A DNA stretch of 62,605 nucleotides from Acetobacter malorum. GTDB taxonomy: Bacteria; Pseudomonadota; Alphaproteobacteria; Acetobacterales; Acetobacteraceae. Under the pieces are notes generated by a model that did not search any database, was not told where the DNA came from, and worked only from the letters and a program-made list of their open reading frames with translations. Where the stretch lies: contig NZ_JOPG01000029.1 of assembly GCF_002153605.1 (NCBI RefSeq), positions 1 through 62,605 of the forward strand, in the 5' to 3' direction. A program made the translations under genes and the position numbers. Positions within the stretch are counted from its first letter, which is position 1. Each line of letters starts with the position of its first letter. This document shows positions 50,248 to 59,019 of this stretch, piece after piece.

Positions 50248-51653
50248 AGGTCAAACCCGTCAATCACGCCAAGGCGGCGGAAGAGTTTCTGGATGATGCC
50301 CCGCATCTGACCTTCCATGATGAGCGACTGTGGGACATGCGCCAGAAGCGCGACCAGCAGATGCATCTGCTGCCGGAATGGCAGGAGTTGCGCAGCCGGG
50401 CGTCCGCCATTAAAGAGCATACGCTGGCCAATCTGCCCGAATATCTGGAGCAGTTTGAAGCGAATGCCAAAAAGAACGGCATTCATGTCCACTGGGCAGC
50501 GGATGGCGCTGAACATAACCGTATCGTCGGCGAAATTCTGGAAAAGCATGGCGCAAAATCGCTGATCAAAAGCAAATCCATGGTCACGGAAGAGTGCGAC
50601 ATGCGCGCTTATCTGGAGCCGCGCGGTGTGACCGTGACGGAAACTGATCTGGGCGAGCGGATTCAGCAGCTTGATGACCAGATGCCGAGCCATATTGTGG
50701 TGCCCGCCGTGCATAAGCTGGTGCCGGACGTGGCGAAGATTTTTGCCAAAAACTATAATACCGACCCGAATGATGACAGCCCGCAGTCTCTGGCGGAATC
50801 GCAGCGTATGGCGGCGCGCCCGGTTATTCTGACAGCCGATGCCGGAATGACGGGTGGTAACTTTCTGGTCGCCGAAACCGGCACCTTTGTGGTCTGCACC
50901 AATGAAGGTAATGCGGACCTGAGCGCCACCGTGCCTAACCTGCATATTGCGACATTGGGGATTGAGCGCATTGTGCCCCGGATGGCGGATATGGGTGTCT
51001 TTATTCGTCTGCTGTCCCGCAGTGCTCTGGGGTCTCCCATCACGCAGTACACTACGCATTTCCGTGGCCCGCAGAAGGGTGGCGAAATGCATATTGTGCT
51101 GGTGGATAATGGTCGGTCTGCGCGTCTGGGGATGGAAGAGTTCTGGACGTCGCTCAAATGCATCCGTTGTGGCGCGTGCATGAACACCTGCCCGGTGTAT
51201 CGTCGTTCCGGTGGTCTGTCCTACGGGGCCGTTTATTCCGGCCCGATTGGCGCGATTATCGACCCGACCTTTAACGAGCGGAAATACAGCACGCTGCCGT
51301 TTGCTTCCACCATGAACGGAAGCTGTACAAACGTCTGCCCGGTCAAAATCAATATTCACGAGCAGCTTTATAAGTGGCGTCGTGTGCTGGCTGAACATCA
51401 TGAGCTGCCGTTTGTGAAACGGGAAATCATGCACATGGCTGGTAAGCTGATGGGGCAGCCAACGCTGTATCGTACGGCTATTAACGGCACTGAAGTCGCG
51501 CTGAGCACCCTGCCGCGCTTTGTGCTGTATAACTGGCTGAATCCGTGGGGCAAACATCGCGAGTTGCCGCATCCGGTCAAGCAGACCTTCCATAGCTGGT
51601 ATAAGAAAAACCGCCTTAAAGACAAAAAAGAGTCACAGGGAGGGAAAGCCTGA
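50244..51653 (+). CDS. lutB: L-lactate oxidation Fe-S subunit LutB (LldF)
   Basis: This 469-residue protein has an N-terminal LUD domain ('DMRQKRDQQMHLLPEWQELR', 'RIVGEILEKHGAKSLIKSKS', 'SMVTEECDMRAYLE', 'GMTGGNFLVAETGTFVVCTNEGN'). A ferredoxin-like 4Fe-4S pair follows: 'CIRCGACMNTCPVYRRSGG' and 'GSCTNVCPVKINIHEQL'. A helical C-terminus precedes the basic end ('WYKKNRLKDKKES'). It passes electrons from lactate, probably to quinone. It is locked into the operon by overlaps with lutA (4 bases) and lutC (1 base). Confidence 0.95.
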   Translation: MKVKPVNHAKAAEEFLDDAPHLTFHDERLWDMRQKRDQQMHLLPEWQELRSRASAIKEHTLANLPEYLEQFEANAKKNGIHVHWAADGAEHNRIVGEILEKHGAKSLIKSKSMVTEECDMRAYLEPRGVTVTETDLGERIQQLDDQMPSHIVVPAVHKLVPDVAKIFAKNYNTDPNDDSPQSLAESQRMAARPVILTADAGMTGGNFLVAETGTFVVCTNEGNADLSATVPNLHIATLGIERIVPRMADMGVFIRLLSRSALGSPITQYTTHFRGPQKGGEMHIVLVDNGRSARLGMEEFWTSLKCIRCGACMNTCPVYRRSGGLSYGAVYSGPIGAIIDPTFNERKYSTLPFASTMNGSCTNVCPVKINIHEQLYKWRRVLAEHHELPFVKREIMHMAGKLMGQPTLYRTAINGTEVALSTLPRFVLYNWLNPWGKHRELPHPVKQTFHSWYKKNRLKDKKESQGGKA

Positions 51654-52240
51654 TGAGTTCCCGCGACACAATTCTGGCAACGCTCCGGGCCAACCGTCCG
51701 GACCCTGCCGCGCATGAACTGCCTCCCGTTGCTGTGCTGGGAGATATGGACGCCGGTAAAGCGCGTTTTGAAGATGCGCTTCAGCTTCTGGGTGGTCAGA
51801 TCCTGCTGCCACAGGAAGGCGACACGCTGGCGACGGCTATTGCCCGGCGCTTTCCTGATGCCAAGATCATCTGTTCTGCTGTGCCTGATTTTGAAGGCAC
51901 CATTCGGCTGGAAGATGTGACGTCTCCGCAGCAGGCGGCAGCAACGGATGTGCTGGTGGTGCGCAGTCCGTTCGGAATTTCAGAAATGGGCTCTATCTTT
52001 TTAAGTGAAGCCCAGCTGAACAGCCTTAATTCTGCGGCTCATCTGACGCAGCATATTGTGGTTATTCTGTCCGAGAAAAATCTGACAGCCAATATGCACA
52101 CGGCTTATGTCGAACGGCCAGAATTCCATACGGCAAACTATGGTGTGCTGATGACAGGCCCGTCTGCCACGGCAGATATTCAGGGCGTGCTGATCCGTGG
52201 TGCGCAGGGCGTGCGGTCTCTGTCTGTCTGGTGGGAATAA
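51653..52240 (+). CDS. lutC: L-lactate utilisation protein LutC (LldG)
   Basis: This 195-residue LUD (DUF162) domain protein is the third component of the LutABC lactate dehydrogenase. Patterns: 'MSSRDTILATLRANRPDPAA', 'ATDVLVVRSPFGISEMGSI', 'TQHIVVILSEKNLTANMHTAY' and 'GVLMTGPSATADIQGVLIRGAQGVRSLSVWW', which is the conserved end. The start overlaps the lutB stop by one base (TGATG). A strong terminator follows, closing the operon. No lactate permease (lldP) and no lutR-type repressor are seen beside it. Confidence 0.94.
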   Translation: MSSRDTILATLRANRPDPAAHELPPVAVLGDMDAGKARFEDALQLLGGQILLPQEGDTLATAIARRFPDAKIICSAVPDFEGTIRLEDVTSPQQAAATDVLVVRSPFGISEMGSIFLSEAQLNSLNSAAHLTQHIVVILSEKNLTANMHTAYVERPEFHTANYGVLMTGPSATADIQGVLIRGAQGVRSLSVWWE

Positions 52241-52258
52241 CACCAGTCTAAGTCTCTG

Positions 52259-52300
52259 AAAAAGCCGGATCGGGGGAGCCCCTGATCCGGCTTTTTTTTA
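52259..52300 (+). terminator. Rho-independent terminator after lutC
   Basis: AAAAAGCCGGATC pairs with GATCCGGCTTTTT around CGGGGGAGCCCCT-type loop sequence that can itself pair, followed by a T run. It also faces the convergent lipoprotein gene with A-rich sequence, so it can act both ways. Confidence 0.92.
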
Positions 52301-52334
52301 TGATATGGTGTTCAGGAGGTGCGCGCTGGTGTGC

Positions 52335-53405
52335 TTACCCATTGACGGGAATCGTGACGATCGTTCCCGGACTCTTGGTCGTTTTTGAGAGTTCGAGAAG
52401 AATTTGTAGCATTGTAAAAGCAAGTTTGCTGTCAAAGTCATTTTCAGAAATATAATAATACTGCTTGTCATAATGGACTGAGGCGAACGTGTTGTCTGGC
52501 ACCGTTTTGCCAACATGCACAACCACAATGGGTTTTGTCTCGCGCCCGATAAGCTGAATTCTGGGCTGTGTGCGGCCGGACGTAATATCATCCTGCGGCA
52601 CGTCAATCTGATAGGCAATCTGCCCCAGCGCGCCCAGCATGGTGCGGGTCAGAATACGGATCTGTCCGGGGCGCGGCTGGCCTGCCCCGTAGACGACTTC
52701 CACACGTTCATCTTTGGGCTTCATCTGGAAAAAACGGCGTGTTTCGTAAACGGTTTCTGCCAGAATAGGGTTATCTGTCGAGGAAACGTTGAGGAAAACC
52801 CGGTCAAAGGACGGCATTTTTCCGGGAATTTCAGCACTATGTTCAAGCTGAATGCCGAGCAGGCCCGCAACCTGTAACACGCGCAGGTCATGGATCAGTT
52901 CAAAAAATTCGGGAGACCCGCGCCCAACATCGCCCCCGATGGACCCGGCATTGCTGATGAGATTGACCGACTGCACCGCCAGCCGGAACAGCACATCAAT
53001 CGGCAGCCCACCCATGGCCAGAGGAAGCAGGCTGCCAATCGGCATGGGGCGCAGGAAGCTTTGCGCATAGGCATCGCCCGTGACAGGCTGAAAGGTAAAG
53101 GTCGGGCTTTCCTGAAACTGAATCCCGGCATTGCCGCTGGGTCTCACGGGGCTTGCTGTCCCAACCCCCACAGCGAAACTACGTTGAAGCTGATAACCGG
53201 AAATAAGCTGCGTGGTATCCAGAAAACCCGGAGTGTCTGCATAACGCAGCCGGACAATATTTAGCAGTGTCTGGCGTTTGCCTGCGGTGATAAGAGCGAG
53301 GGAATAATCGCTCTGGTCCTGATCCAGCCGCCGGGACCCGATATTGTAACAGCCGGTTAAAAGCAGCAGGGCGCCAAGTAGGATTCTGGGAGCAGCTTTA
53401 TACAT
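52335..53405 (-). CDS. Predicted lipoprotein of unknown function
   Basis: This 356-residue protein has a lipoprotein signal 'MYKAAPRILLGALLLLTGCY' (lipobox LLTGC, Cys19). Mature part: 'RQTLLNIVRLRYADTPGFLD' near the start, a Gly/Phe/Pro-rich stretch with 'GNAGIQFQESPTFTFQPVTG', 'GLPIDVLFRLAVQSVNLISN', then a mixed alpha/beta region. I do not recognise the family; 'NIVRLRY.D.P.FL......GY' is a motif of conserved proteobacterial lipoproteins of unknown function. ATG 53405 is chosen because it starts the signal; the frame is open to 53486. It stands alone, convergent with lutC. The 225 bases upstream to murA hold no recognised feature. Confidence 0.75.
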   Translation of the reverse strand: MYKAAPRILLGALLLLTGCYNIGSRRLDQDQSDYSLALITAGKRQTLLNIVRLRYADTPGFLDTTQLISGYQLQRSFAVGVGTASPVRPSGNAGIQFQESPTFTFQPVTGDAYAQSFLRPMPIGSLLPLAMGGLPIDVLFRLAVQSVNLISNAGSIGGDVGRGSPEFFELIHDLRVLQVAGLLGIQLEHSAEIPGKMPSFDRVFLNVSSTDNPILAETVYETRRFFQMKPKDERVEVVYGAGQPRPGQIRILTRTMLGALGQIAYQIDVPQDDITSGRTQPRIQLIGRETKPIVVVHVGKTVPDNTFASVHYDKQYYYISENDFDSKLAFTMLQILLELSKTTKSPGTIVTIPVNG

Positions 53406-53630
53406 AGAGCAGAGATCCGGATGGAGGGAATCGGGTCTTTGTTTCACAGCAGAGCTCAAGATGGGAAGCTCTTTGTAGTGTGTCACTGCGACGTAAAGGG
53501 AGCCTCTGCTGCGCTAAAGCCGGGTGGTCCTGCGTCCCTGACAGCAAGACCAAAAAGACGCGGGAGCTAAGAAGGGGAATGTCTGCTGCGAGGTGGCTGG
53601 CAAAATGCCACCAGCCTCGCAGCAAGAGGG

Positions 53631-54893
53631 TTAGCCTTTAACGCGTTCAATCTGGGCGCCACAGGCGGCCAGCTTGCGTTCCACAGCCTCATAACCCCGG
53701 TCCAGATGATAGACGCGGCTGAGGATGGTTTCCCCATGGGCGGCCAGCCCTGCCAGAATGAGGGAGAAGGAAGCCCGCAGGTCCGTTGCCATTACAGGTG
53801 CGCCAGACAGGCTGTGCACGCCACGGATAATGGCAGACGAGCCATGGACGTTAATGCGGGCACCCATCCGGTTGAGTTCCGGCACATGCATGAACCGGTT
53901 TTCAAAAATGGTTTCCGTAATCATGGACGCACCTTCCGCTACGGAAAGCAGCGCCATGAACTGAGCCTGCATATCGGTGGGAAAGCCCGGATAGGGTTCG
54001 GTCATGATATCAATGCCACGCAGCGCACCCGTGCGGCGCACCCGCATGGCGTCACCTTCCTGCGTGACCTCCACCCCGGCTTCTTCAAAAGCCCGTACTA
54101 CTGCGCCCAGATGGTCCACGCTGCCGCCCACAAGGCGGAGGTCACCGCCCGTAATGGCTGCGGCGCAGGCGTAGGTGCCGCATTCAATCCGGTCCGGCAT
54201 GATGCGGTGTTCCGCCCCGTGCAGGGCTTCCACGCCGTCAATAATGATGTGCCCTGTGCCCGCGCCGGTAATGCGCGCGCCCATGGCGTTCAGGCAGTCT
54301 GCCAGATCCACCATTTCCGGCTCACGCGCGGCGTTGACAATTTCTGTGCGGCCATGCGCCAGCGTGGCAGCCATCATCAGGTTTTCGGTCGCGCCCACGG
54401 AGGCAAATGGCAGCACAATCCGGTCACCCGTCAGGCCGTTGGGTGCGCGGGCGTTGATGTAGCCGTTTTCCAGCGTGATCTTGGCGCCGAGCGTTTCCAG
54501 ACCTTTCAGATGCAGGTCCACCGGGCGGGTGCCAATGGCGCAGCCACCGGGCAGGGACACGCGGGCTTCCCGGCAGCGGGCCAGCAGCGGGCCGAGCACC
54601 AGAATGGACGCGCGCATTTTGGAGACGATATCGTAAGGCGCTTCCGTGCTGGTAATCTCACCACCAACGGAAAGCTTTGTCTTGTCACCGTCCACCGTTT
54701 CCACGGTCAGCCCATGCTGGCGCAGCAGAGCCTGCATGGTGGCGATATCGGCAATATGCGGCACGTTGGTCAGCACAAGCCGCTCGGAGGTCAGCAGACC
54801 TGCGACCAGCAGTTTCAGGCCGGCGTTTTTCGCGCCCCCAATGGTAATTTCGCCATGCAGGGGGCGACCACCCCGAATAATAAACCGATCCAT
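53631..54893 (-). CDS. murA: UDP-N-acetylglucosamine 1-carboxyvinyltransferase
   Basis: This 420-residue enzyme adds enolpyruvate to UDP-GlcNAc, the first committed step of peptidoglycan synthesis. Motifs: '[34 protein letters not shown]' (Lys-Asn site), '[15 protein letters not shown]' and the fosfomycin-reactive Cys in '[16 protein letters not shown]', then '[15 protein letters not shown]' and '[19 protein letters not shown]' near the C-terminus, and '[15 protein letters not shown]'. It is complete. ATG 54893 gives the standard N-terminus; it starts 4 bases after the dcd stop, so dcd-murA form a transcription unit. Confidence 0.97.
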   Translation of the reverse strand: MDRFIIRGGRPLHGEITIGGAKNAGLKLLVAGLLTSERLVLTNVPHIADIATMQALLRQHGLTVETVDGDKTKLSVGGEITSTEAPYDIVSKMRASILVLGPLLARCREARVSLPGGCAIGTRPVDLHLKGLETLGAKITLENGYINARAPNGLTGDRIVLPFASVGATENLMMAATLAHGRTEIVNAAREPEMVDLADCLNAMGARITGAGTGHIIIDGVEALHGAEHRIMPDRIECGTYACAAAITGGDLRLVGGSVDHLGAVVRAFEEAGVEVTQEGDAMRVRRTGALRGIDIMTEPYPGFPTDMQAQFMALLSVAEGASMITETIFENRFMHVPELNRMGARINVHGSSAIIRGVHSLSGAPVMATDLRASFSLILAGLAAHGETILSRVYHLDRGYEAVERKLAACGAQIERVKG

Positions 54894-54897
54894 GGGC

Positions 54898-55452
54898 TTA
54901 CATACGCGGCGTGGCAACGCCACGCTGGCCCATATACTTGCCGGAGCGGTCTGCGTAGCTGGTCTCACACGGAGTTTCCCCCTTGAAGAACAGGAACTGG
55001 CAGATGCCCTCATTCGCATAAATGCGGGCCGGAAGCGGCGTGGTATTGCTGATCTCGATGGTGACCTGACCTTCCCATTCCGGTTCCAGCGGGGTCACGT
55101 TCACAATAATGCCGCAGCGCGCATAGGTGGACTTGCCGAGGCAGACCACCAGCACATCCCGCGGGATGCGGAAATATTCAATGGTGTGCGCCAGCACAAA
55201 GCTGTTGGGCGGGATGATGCATTCATCCGCCTTGCGGGACACAAAGCCATCCGGGCTAAAGTTTTTGGGGTCCACAATGGCGTTGTTCACATCCGTAAAA
55301 ATACGGAAGTCATCTGCCACGCGGGCGTCATAGCCGTAGGAGGACAGGCCGTAGGAAATCACGCCTTCGCGCTTCTGGGATTCCACAAACGGTTCGATCA
55401 TGCCGTGATCCTGCGCCATACGGCGGATCCATGTATCGGGCATCACTGGCAT
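54898..55452 (-). CDS. dcd: dCTP deaminase
   Basis: This 184-residue trimeric enzyme converts dCTP to dUTP for thymidylate synthesis. Motifs: '[19 protein letters not shown]', '[18 protein letters not shown]', '[24 protein letters not shown]', the catalytic region '[35 protein letters not shown]' with its Glu, and '[10 protein letters not shown]'. The C-terminal '[20 protein letters not shown]' is typical of the proteobacterial form. A second in-frame Met at residue 4 is an alternative start. It overlaps the end of the small charged protein gene upstream by 10 bases. Confidence 0.96.
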   Translation of the reverse strand: MPVMPDTWIRRMAQDHGMIEPFVESQKREGVISYGLSSYGYDARVADDFRIFTDVNNAIVDPKNFSPDGFVSRKADECIIPPNSFVLAHTIEYFRIPRDVLVVCLGKSTYARCGIIVNVTPLEPEWEGQVTIEISNTTPLPARIYANEGICQFLFFKGETPCETSYADRSGKYMGQRGVATPRM

Positions 55453-55721
55453 GGTGGCATATCTCCATTATCCGGGTCGTTTTGAGCGGATGAGGTCTGT
55501 CGGGCCGTACGTTCATCCGGCCCGGAAGGTGAGGAAGAGGCGTCCGGCGGACTGAGGGCGGCCTCGGCTTCCATCTCTTCTCTGCTGCGCGCCTGCTGTT
55601 TGCGTCTGCGCAGGTTGGCTCGCAGGGCGGCAGCCTGACGGGCTGCGCGCTCTGCACGCGCCGTCTCCGCTTTGGGAGACAGTCGGGTGCCGGACGAGGA
55701 GGAAGAAGGCGTATCAGTCAT
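55443..55721 (-). CDS. Small charged hypothetical protein upstream of dcd
   Basis: This 92-residue reading starts at ATG 55721. The first 12 residues are Ser/Thr-rich, followed by a strongly basic helix ('[20 protein letters not shown]', '[20 protein letters not shown]') and a Ser/Pro/Asp-rich acidic tail. The Ala/Arg heptad-like pattern suggests one long helix, perhaps nucleic-acid binding, with disordered ends. Its stop overlaps the dcd start by 10 bases, an arrangement more likely for a translated gene than for chance. I recognise no domain. Likely a lineage-specific protein. Confidence 0.55.
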   Translation of the reverse strand: MTDTPSSSSSGTRLSPKAETARAERAARQAAALRANLRRRKQQARSREEMEAEAALSPPDASSSPSGPDERTARQTSSAQNDPDNGDMPPCQ

Positions 55722-55880
55722 GCCAGGATCGCAGAAATGAACGTTCGTCCTGCTGAGTAGCAGAGCGATGCTGCCATGCCTAGGGTCCTGCCCGGGCATT
55801 CCCGGCACAAACTGGAATTCCGGCAGGAGGCAGTCTGTATCAGGCCTGCATCCTGCCCGTAGTCTTAGCGTTCTGGCTTA

Positions 55881-57602
55881 TCAGAGGTTGGCGATCAGCT
55901 TCAGCCCCGCCATGGCGGCGTTGGGGATGCGGTGGGTCTCGCCGGGGTGGATCATGTACTGGAATTCCGGCTGGATCAGGATGCCGGGGAAGGCATCAAT
56001 GCCGTAATAGGCCTCAATAATGTGAGAACTGTTCTGCACACCATGAATGCTGGACCCCAGTGGCAGACCGGCATCCTGCGCCAGTTGCTGGCTGAGCCGC
56101 CGCCGGTGGCTGACATGATACCAGGAGTAAAGCACCCCAAACCGGTCCGTCAGGCGGCCGGGGATCATACCGACCATGGAAAAGCCGCCATAGGCCTGAT
56201 CGGAAATGTTCGCGACGCGGGGTGTGGTGTGGACGTAGCCCGCCATCAGATAGCCACCGGCCATCATGTTACGCCCGCCCAGACGATACACCATCTGGTC
56301 CGCCTCCACCCACATCATGTCGGCTGGCGCAGAGCGTGTGCCGCGCCGGACATCTGCCAGTTTTACCGGGTAAACCGAGCTGATTTTGTCGGCATAACGC
56401 GTGGTGTCATGCGCATAGCCGATTACGTAATGGCCGGGCATCCGGTTGCGGGTTAAAAACGGCTGCCAGGTGAATTCGATGGGCAGGGAAAGCCCGGTCG
56501 TGTTTTCCGCGCCCCATGACCAGCCGCTGGGGTTGTCCGTCAGCGCACTGACGGAATAGGCCCCTACCTGCACGGCGGTATCACGCGTGGGGCGGAAGCG
56601 CAGGCGGCCACCCCATGTGGCTTTAGGATACACACTCATGGCCGGATTCTGCTTGAGGCCAACAGGGGCTGAGCAGGTGACCATGAAGGAGCAGAGCAGG
56701 GGGGATGTTGCAAACACATGGGTGAGCGACATGCGGCCGAAGGTGAGGTCCAGCCGGTTCTGCATCATTTTCTTCTCGGCGTAGAAATCCACCAGATGTG
56801 CAGCCACGTTGCCGGAGAGGCTATAGACTTCCTGCAGGGCGACATAATATTCACCCACGCGCCCGTTCTGGATGGCCTTCCCGGCACGTTCCATCACCAG
56901 CGTATGCACGGACCAGCCGTTTAGCCCGGCCATCTTCTGGAGATCGAAAATGGCCTGCAACGTGAGCTCATGCACATAGCTCATGCCTTTTTCGATGCCG
57001 CCGCTCATCAGTCCCATTGCTTCCCCTTTGTAAGAAAAGGAGAAGGTAAAACCGCGCTTGCGCAGCCATTCCCGCATGGGGTCGATCGCCCGTAGCAGGT
57101 GCCCGGAGCCAGCCGTAGGCACGTAGTACGGGTCATTCAGGTCAGAGTCGCGCAGGGCGTCCAGGCGGGGCGGGAGCAGGGCGGAGGGGCCTTCGCTCGG
57201 CAGCAGTGCATCCAGCTCAATCTGATGGGCGGAGTTCTTGTCTTCCGACGGCATCAGAGGCGTGAAGCTCATGGTTGCAAAGCCAGCGGTTGGCAGCAAC
57301 GGCACACCGCTTGGCGGAATAGGCGTATTGGGTGGCCGCCGGATGGCGGAGAGTTCCGGCCCCATGGCCTCTGCGTCCAGAGGGCGGTCCGACATGGGCG
57401 GATTAGCGCGTGCCTTGCTGTCCGGGCTGATGATGACGTCCGAAACAGGGGCAACCGGTGTTTGCGTGGCAAGGGGGGTGGCATACGCTATGGGAGCGCC
57501 AGCCTTCAGGCCCAGCAGGCCTACCAGCGTTGAGGCAAAACAGAACCGGGCACGCAGTGAGGCACGGCGCGGCGCAGGGCAGCGTGGTCTGTGTGAGATC
57601 AT
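55881..57602 (-). CDS. OprB-family carbohydrate porin
   Basis: This 573-residue protein has a basic N-terminus and signal sequence ('RARFCFASTLVGLLGLKAGA', cleaved near 'IAYA'). A Pro-rich, disordered linker of about 120 residues follows, longer than in Pseudomonas OprB. The barrel domain carries family marks: 'WLRKRGFTFSFSYKGEAMGL', 'SYVHELTLQAIFDLQKMAGL', 'NRLDLTFGRMSLTHVFATSP', 'YPKATWGGRLRFRPT', 'VQVGAYSV' and 'GVQNSSHIIEAYYGIDAFPG'. The end is 'AAMAGLKLIANL'. It allows diffusion of sugars or polyols across the outer membrane, fitting an oxidative fermenter. It appears to be a single-gene unit; regulatory sequence would lie in the 507-base gap upstream. Confidence 0.9.
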   Translation of the reverse strand: MISHRPRCPAPRRASLRARFCFASTLVGLLGLKAGAPIAYATPLATQTPVAPVSDVIISPDSKARANPPMSDRPLDAEAMGPELSAIRRPPNTPIPPSGVPLLPTAGFATMSFTPLMPSEDKNSAHQIELDALLPSEGPSALLPPRLDALRDSDLNDPYYVPTAGSGHLLRAIDPMREWLRKRGFTFSFSYKGEAMGLMSGGIEKGMSYVHELTLQAIFDLQKMAGLNGWSVHTLVMERAGKAIQNGRVGEYYVALQEVYSLSGNVAAHLVDFYAEKKMMQNRLDLTFGRMSLTHVFATSPLLCSFMVTCSAPVGLKQNPAMSVYPKATWGGRLRFRPTRDTAVQVGAYSVSALTDNPSGWSWGAENTTGLSLPIEFTWQPFLTRNRMPGHYVIGYAHDTTRYADKISSVYPVKLADVRRGTRSAPADMMWVEADQMVYRLGGRNMMAGGYLMAGYVHTTPRVANISDQAYGGFSMVGMIPGRLTDRFGVLYSWYHVSHRRRLSQQLAQDAGLPLGSSIHGVQNSSHIIEAYYGIDAFPGILIQPEFQYMIHPGETHRIPNAAMAGLKLIANL

Positions 57603-58109
57603 ATCCGCATTCAGTCTTTTTGATTTTTATGGGGGATATGGACCGGACAAAAACGGCTAAAACCGAGAATGTCCGGGCATCTGAACCATTCAGGCACGCA
57701 GGCATCCAAGCCTGCCATTCCTTTATGGCTAGCGTAGGAATACGTGCCGCGCAGGCACCTGTACATACGCCATTTTTGCAGACCATAGCTGAAGGCTGGC
57801 AAACGTTCCTGCCAGCCTGACCGGAGTGCGGGCAGAAAAAGAGGGCAGTCCTTTAATCCGTTCTTCCCGTAAGACAGCATAGGATACCGTCTGGCAGAAC
57901 GAATGCGGGAAGAGGCATTCTGACATGATAAGGAGACCGTTTCTTTTTGTTATTTAACTGGTCAGTCAGAATTACAATCAGAAAGCCGATGGCCGGTCAA
58001 CGAGGTCTGTAAGTTATGACAGGATCTTGAGTAGAGAAGATCTGCGAATTGCTAAAATTGTGGTAAATATATCATGTTATAACAAATTGTTATAACAGAG
58101 GGTGGCTGG
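57603..58109. other. Intergenic region between the porin gene and hpnK
   Basis: These 507 bases have no supported gene. A hairpin GGCTGGCA / TGCCAGCC (57794-57801 / 57810-57817) lies in the middle. At the hpnK end, two copies of the 8-base palindrome GTTATAAC occur (58076-58083 and 58089-58096), separated by AAATT, immediately after the hpnK stop at 58110 in transcription order. AT-rich sequence at 57930-58095 may hold the porin promoter. Confidence 0.45.
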
Positions 58110-58961
58110 TCAGGCTGGCTGAATGTCCTGCCATCCGCACGGTATGGCATGGGCCTGCTCCAGACCGGTGCGGAACCCGCTGGAACAGAGGGCTTCAAAT
58201 TCAGCCTCATGCTCATAGGTTGGCATCAGTTTTTGCAGCAAAGCATTCTTGTGAGTGGCGGGGTGGAAATAGATTTCCGACACCCCTTCGGGCAGGTGAG
58301 CGGCTAAAGCCGCAACCCGATCCGGTGTCATATGGCCGCTCCATGCCAGACCAAAGCACCAGTCATTGGTCGCCATACCTGCCGAGCGGGCCTGATAACG
58401 GAGCAGTTTTGTCCAGCGGCGGAGGGCAGCGTCACCCAGTGTATCGGTATAGGTGCCTGCTGCGTACAGGGGTTCGGGCGGCTCCAGTGGCACACGTACG
58501 GCGCGCAGCCCGTAGCGGCGGCCAATATCAATCATCATGCGGCCCACAGTGGGGTGCAGATGCATGTGTTTGTGGGCATTGGCGTGGTCCAGCCGCAGGC
58601 CGGTGCGGGCAAAGGCTTCAAACTGCGCGGTAATTTCCGCAGCAAGTTCCTTCCGGCCTTCCGGGCGGAAGAAATAGTCCACACCCAGCCCAAGCTGTGA
58701 GGAAGAAAACCAGCCATCTGGCTGTGTCACAAGTGGCAGGCGCTGGTGCGGGAGCACGGATGCGCCCTCAATCACTACAAGGTGCAGGCCGACGCCCAGA
58801 GTGGGCAGGCGTTTGGCGCGTGCAATGGCGTCATCTGCCGCGGGCCCAGCCACCATCAGACTGGCTGTGGAAAGCAGGCCATCACGATGAGCGATTTCAA
58901 TCGCCTCGTTGACTTCAACCGACAAGCCGAAATCATCGGCAGAAATTATGGCGCGCTTCAT
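58110..58961 (-). CDS. hpnK: Hopanoid biosynthesis deacetylase-like protein HpnK
   Basis: This 283-residue YdjC/ChbG-fold protein removes the N-acetyl group from the GlcNAc-hopanoid made by HpnI, in bacteriohopanetetrol cyclitol ether/glucosamine synthesis. Metal-site motifs: 'RAIISADDFGLSVEVNEAIE' (Asp-Asp), 'LGVGLHLVVIEGASVLP' (His), 'DHANAHKHMHLHPTVGRMM' (His cluster) and 'SEIYFHPATHKNALLQ'. HpnK-type enzymes differ from ChbG by context. It follows hpnJ by 58 bases on the same strand. Confidence 0.93.
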   Translation of the reverse strand: MKRAIISADDFGLSVEVNEAIEIAHRDGLLSTASLMVAGPAADDAIARAKRLPTLGVGLHLVVIEGASVLPHQRLPLVTQPDGWFSSSQLGLGVDYFFRPEGRKELAAEITAQFEAFARTGLRLDHANAHKHMHLHPTVGRMMIDIGRRYGLRAVRVPLEPPEPLYAAGTYTDTLGDAALRRWTKLLRYQARSAGMATNDWCFGLAWSGHMTPDRVAALAAHLPEGVSEIYFHPATHKNALLQKLMPTYEHEAEFEALCSSGFRTGLEQAHAIPCGWQDIQPA

Positions 58962-59019
58962 AGTCTAAAAAACTCTGCCCCCGCGCAGCCAGAGCCGGGC
59001 GGGGGCATGATGGGGGAAA

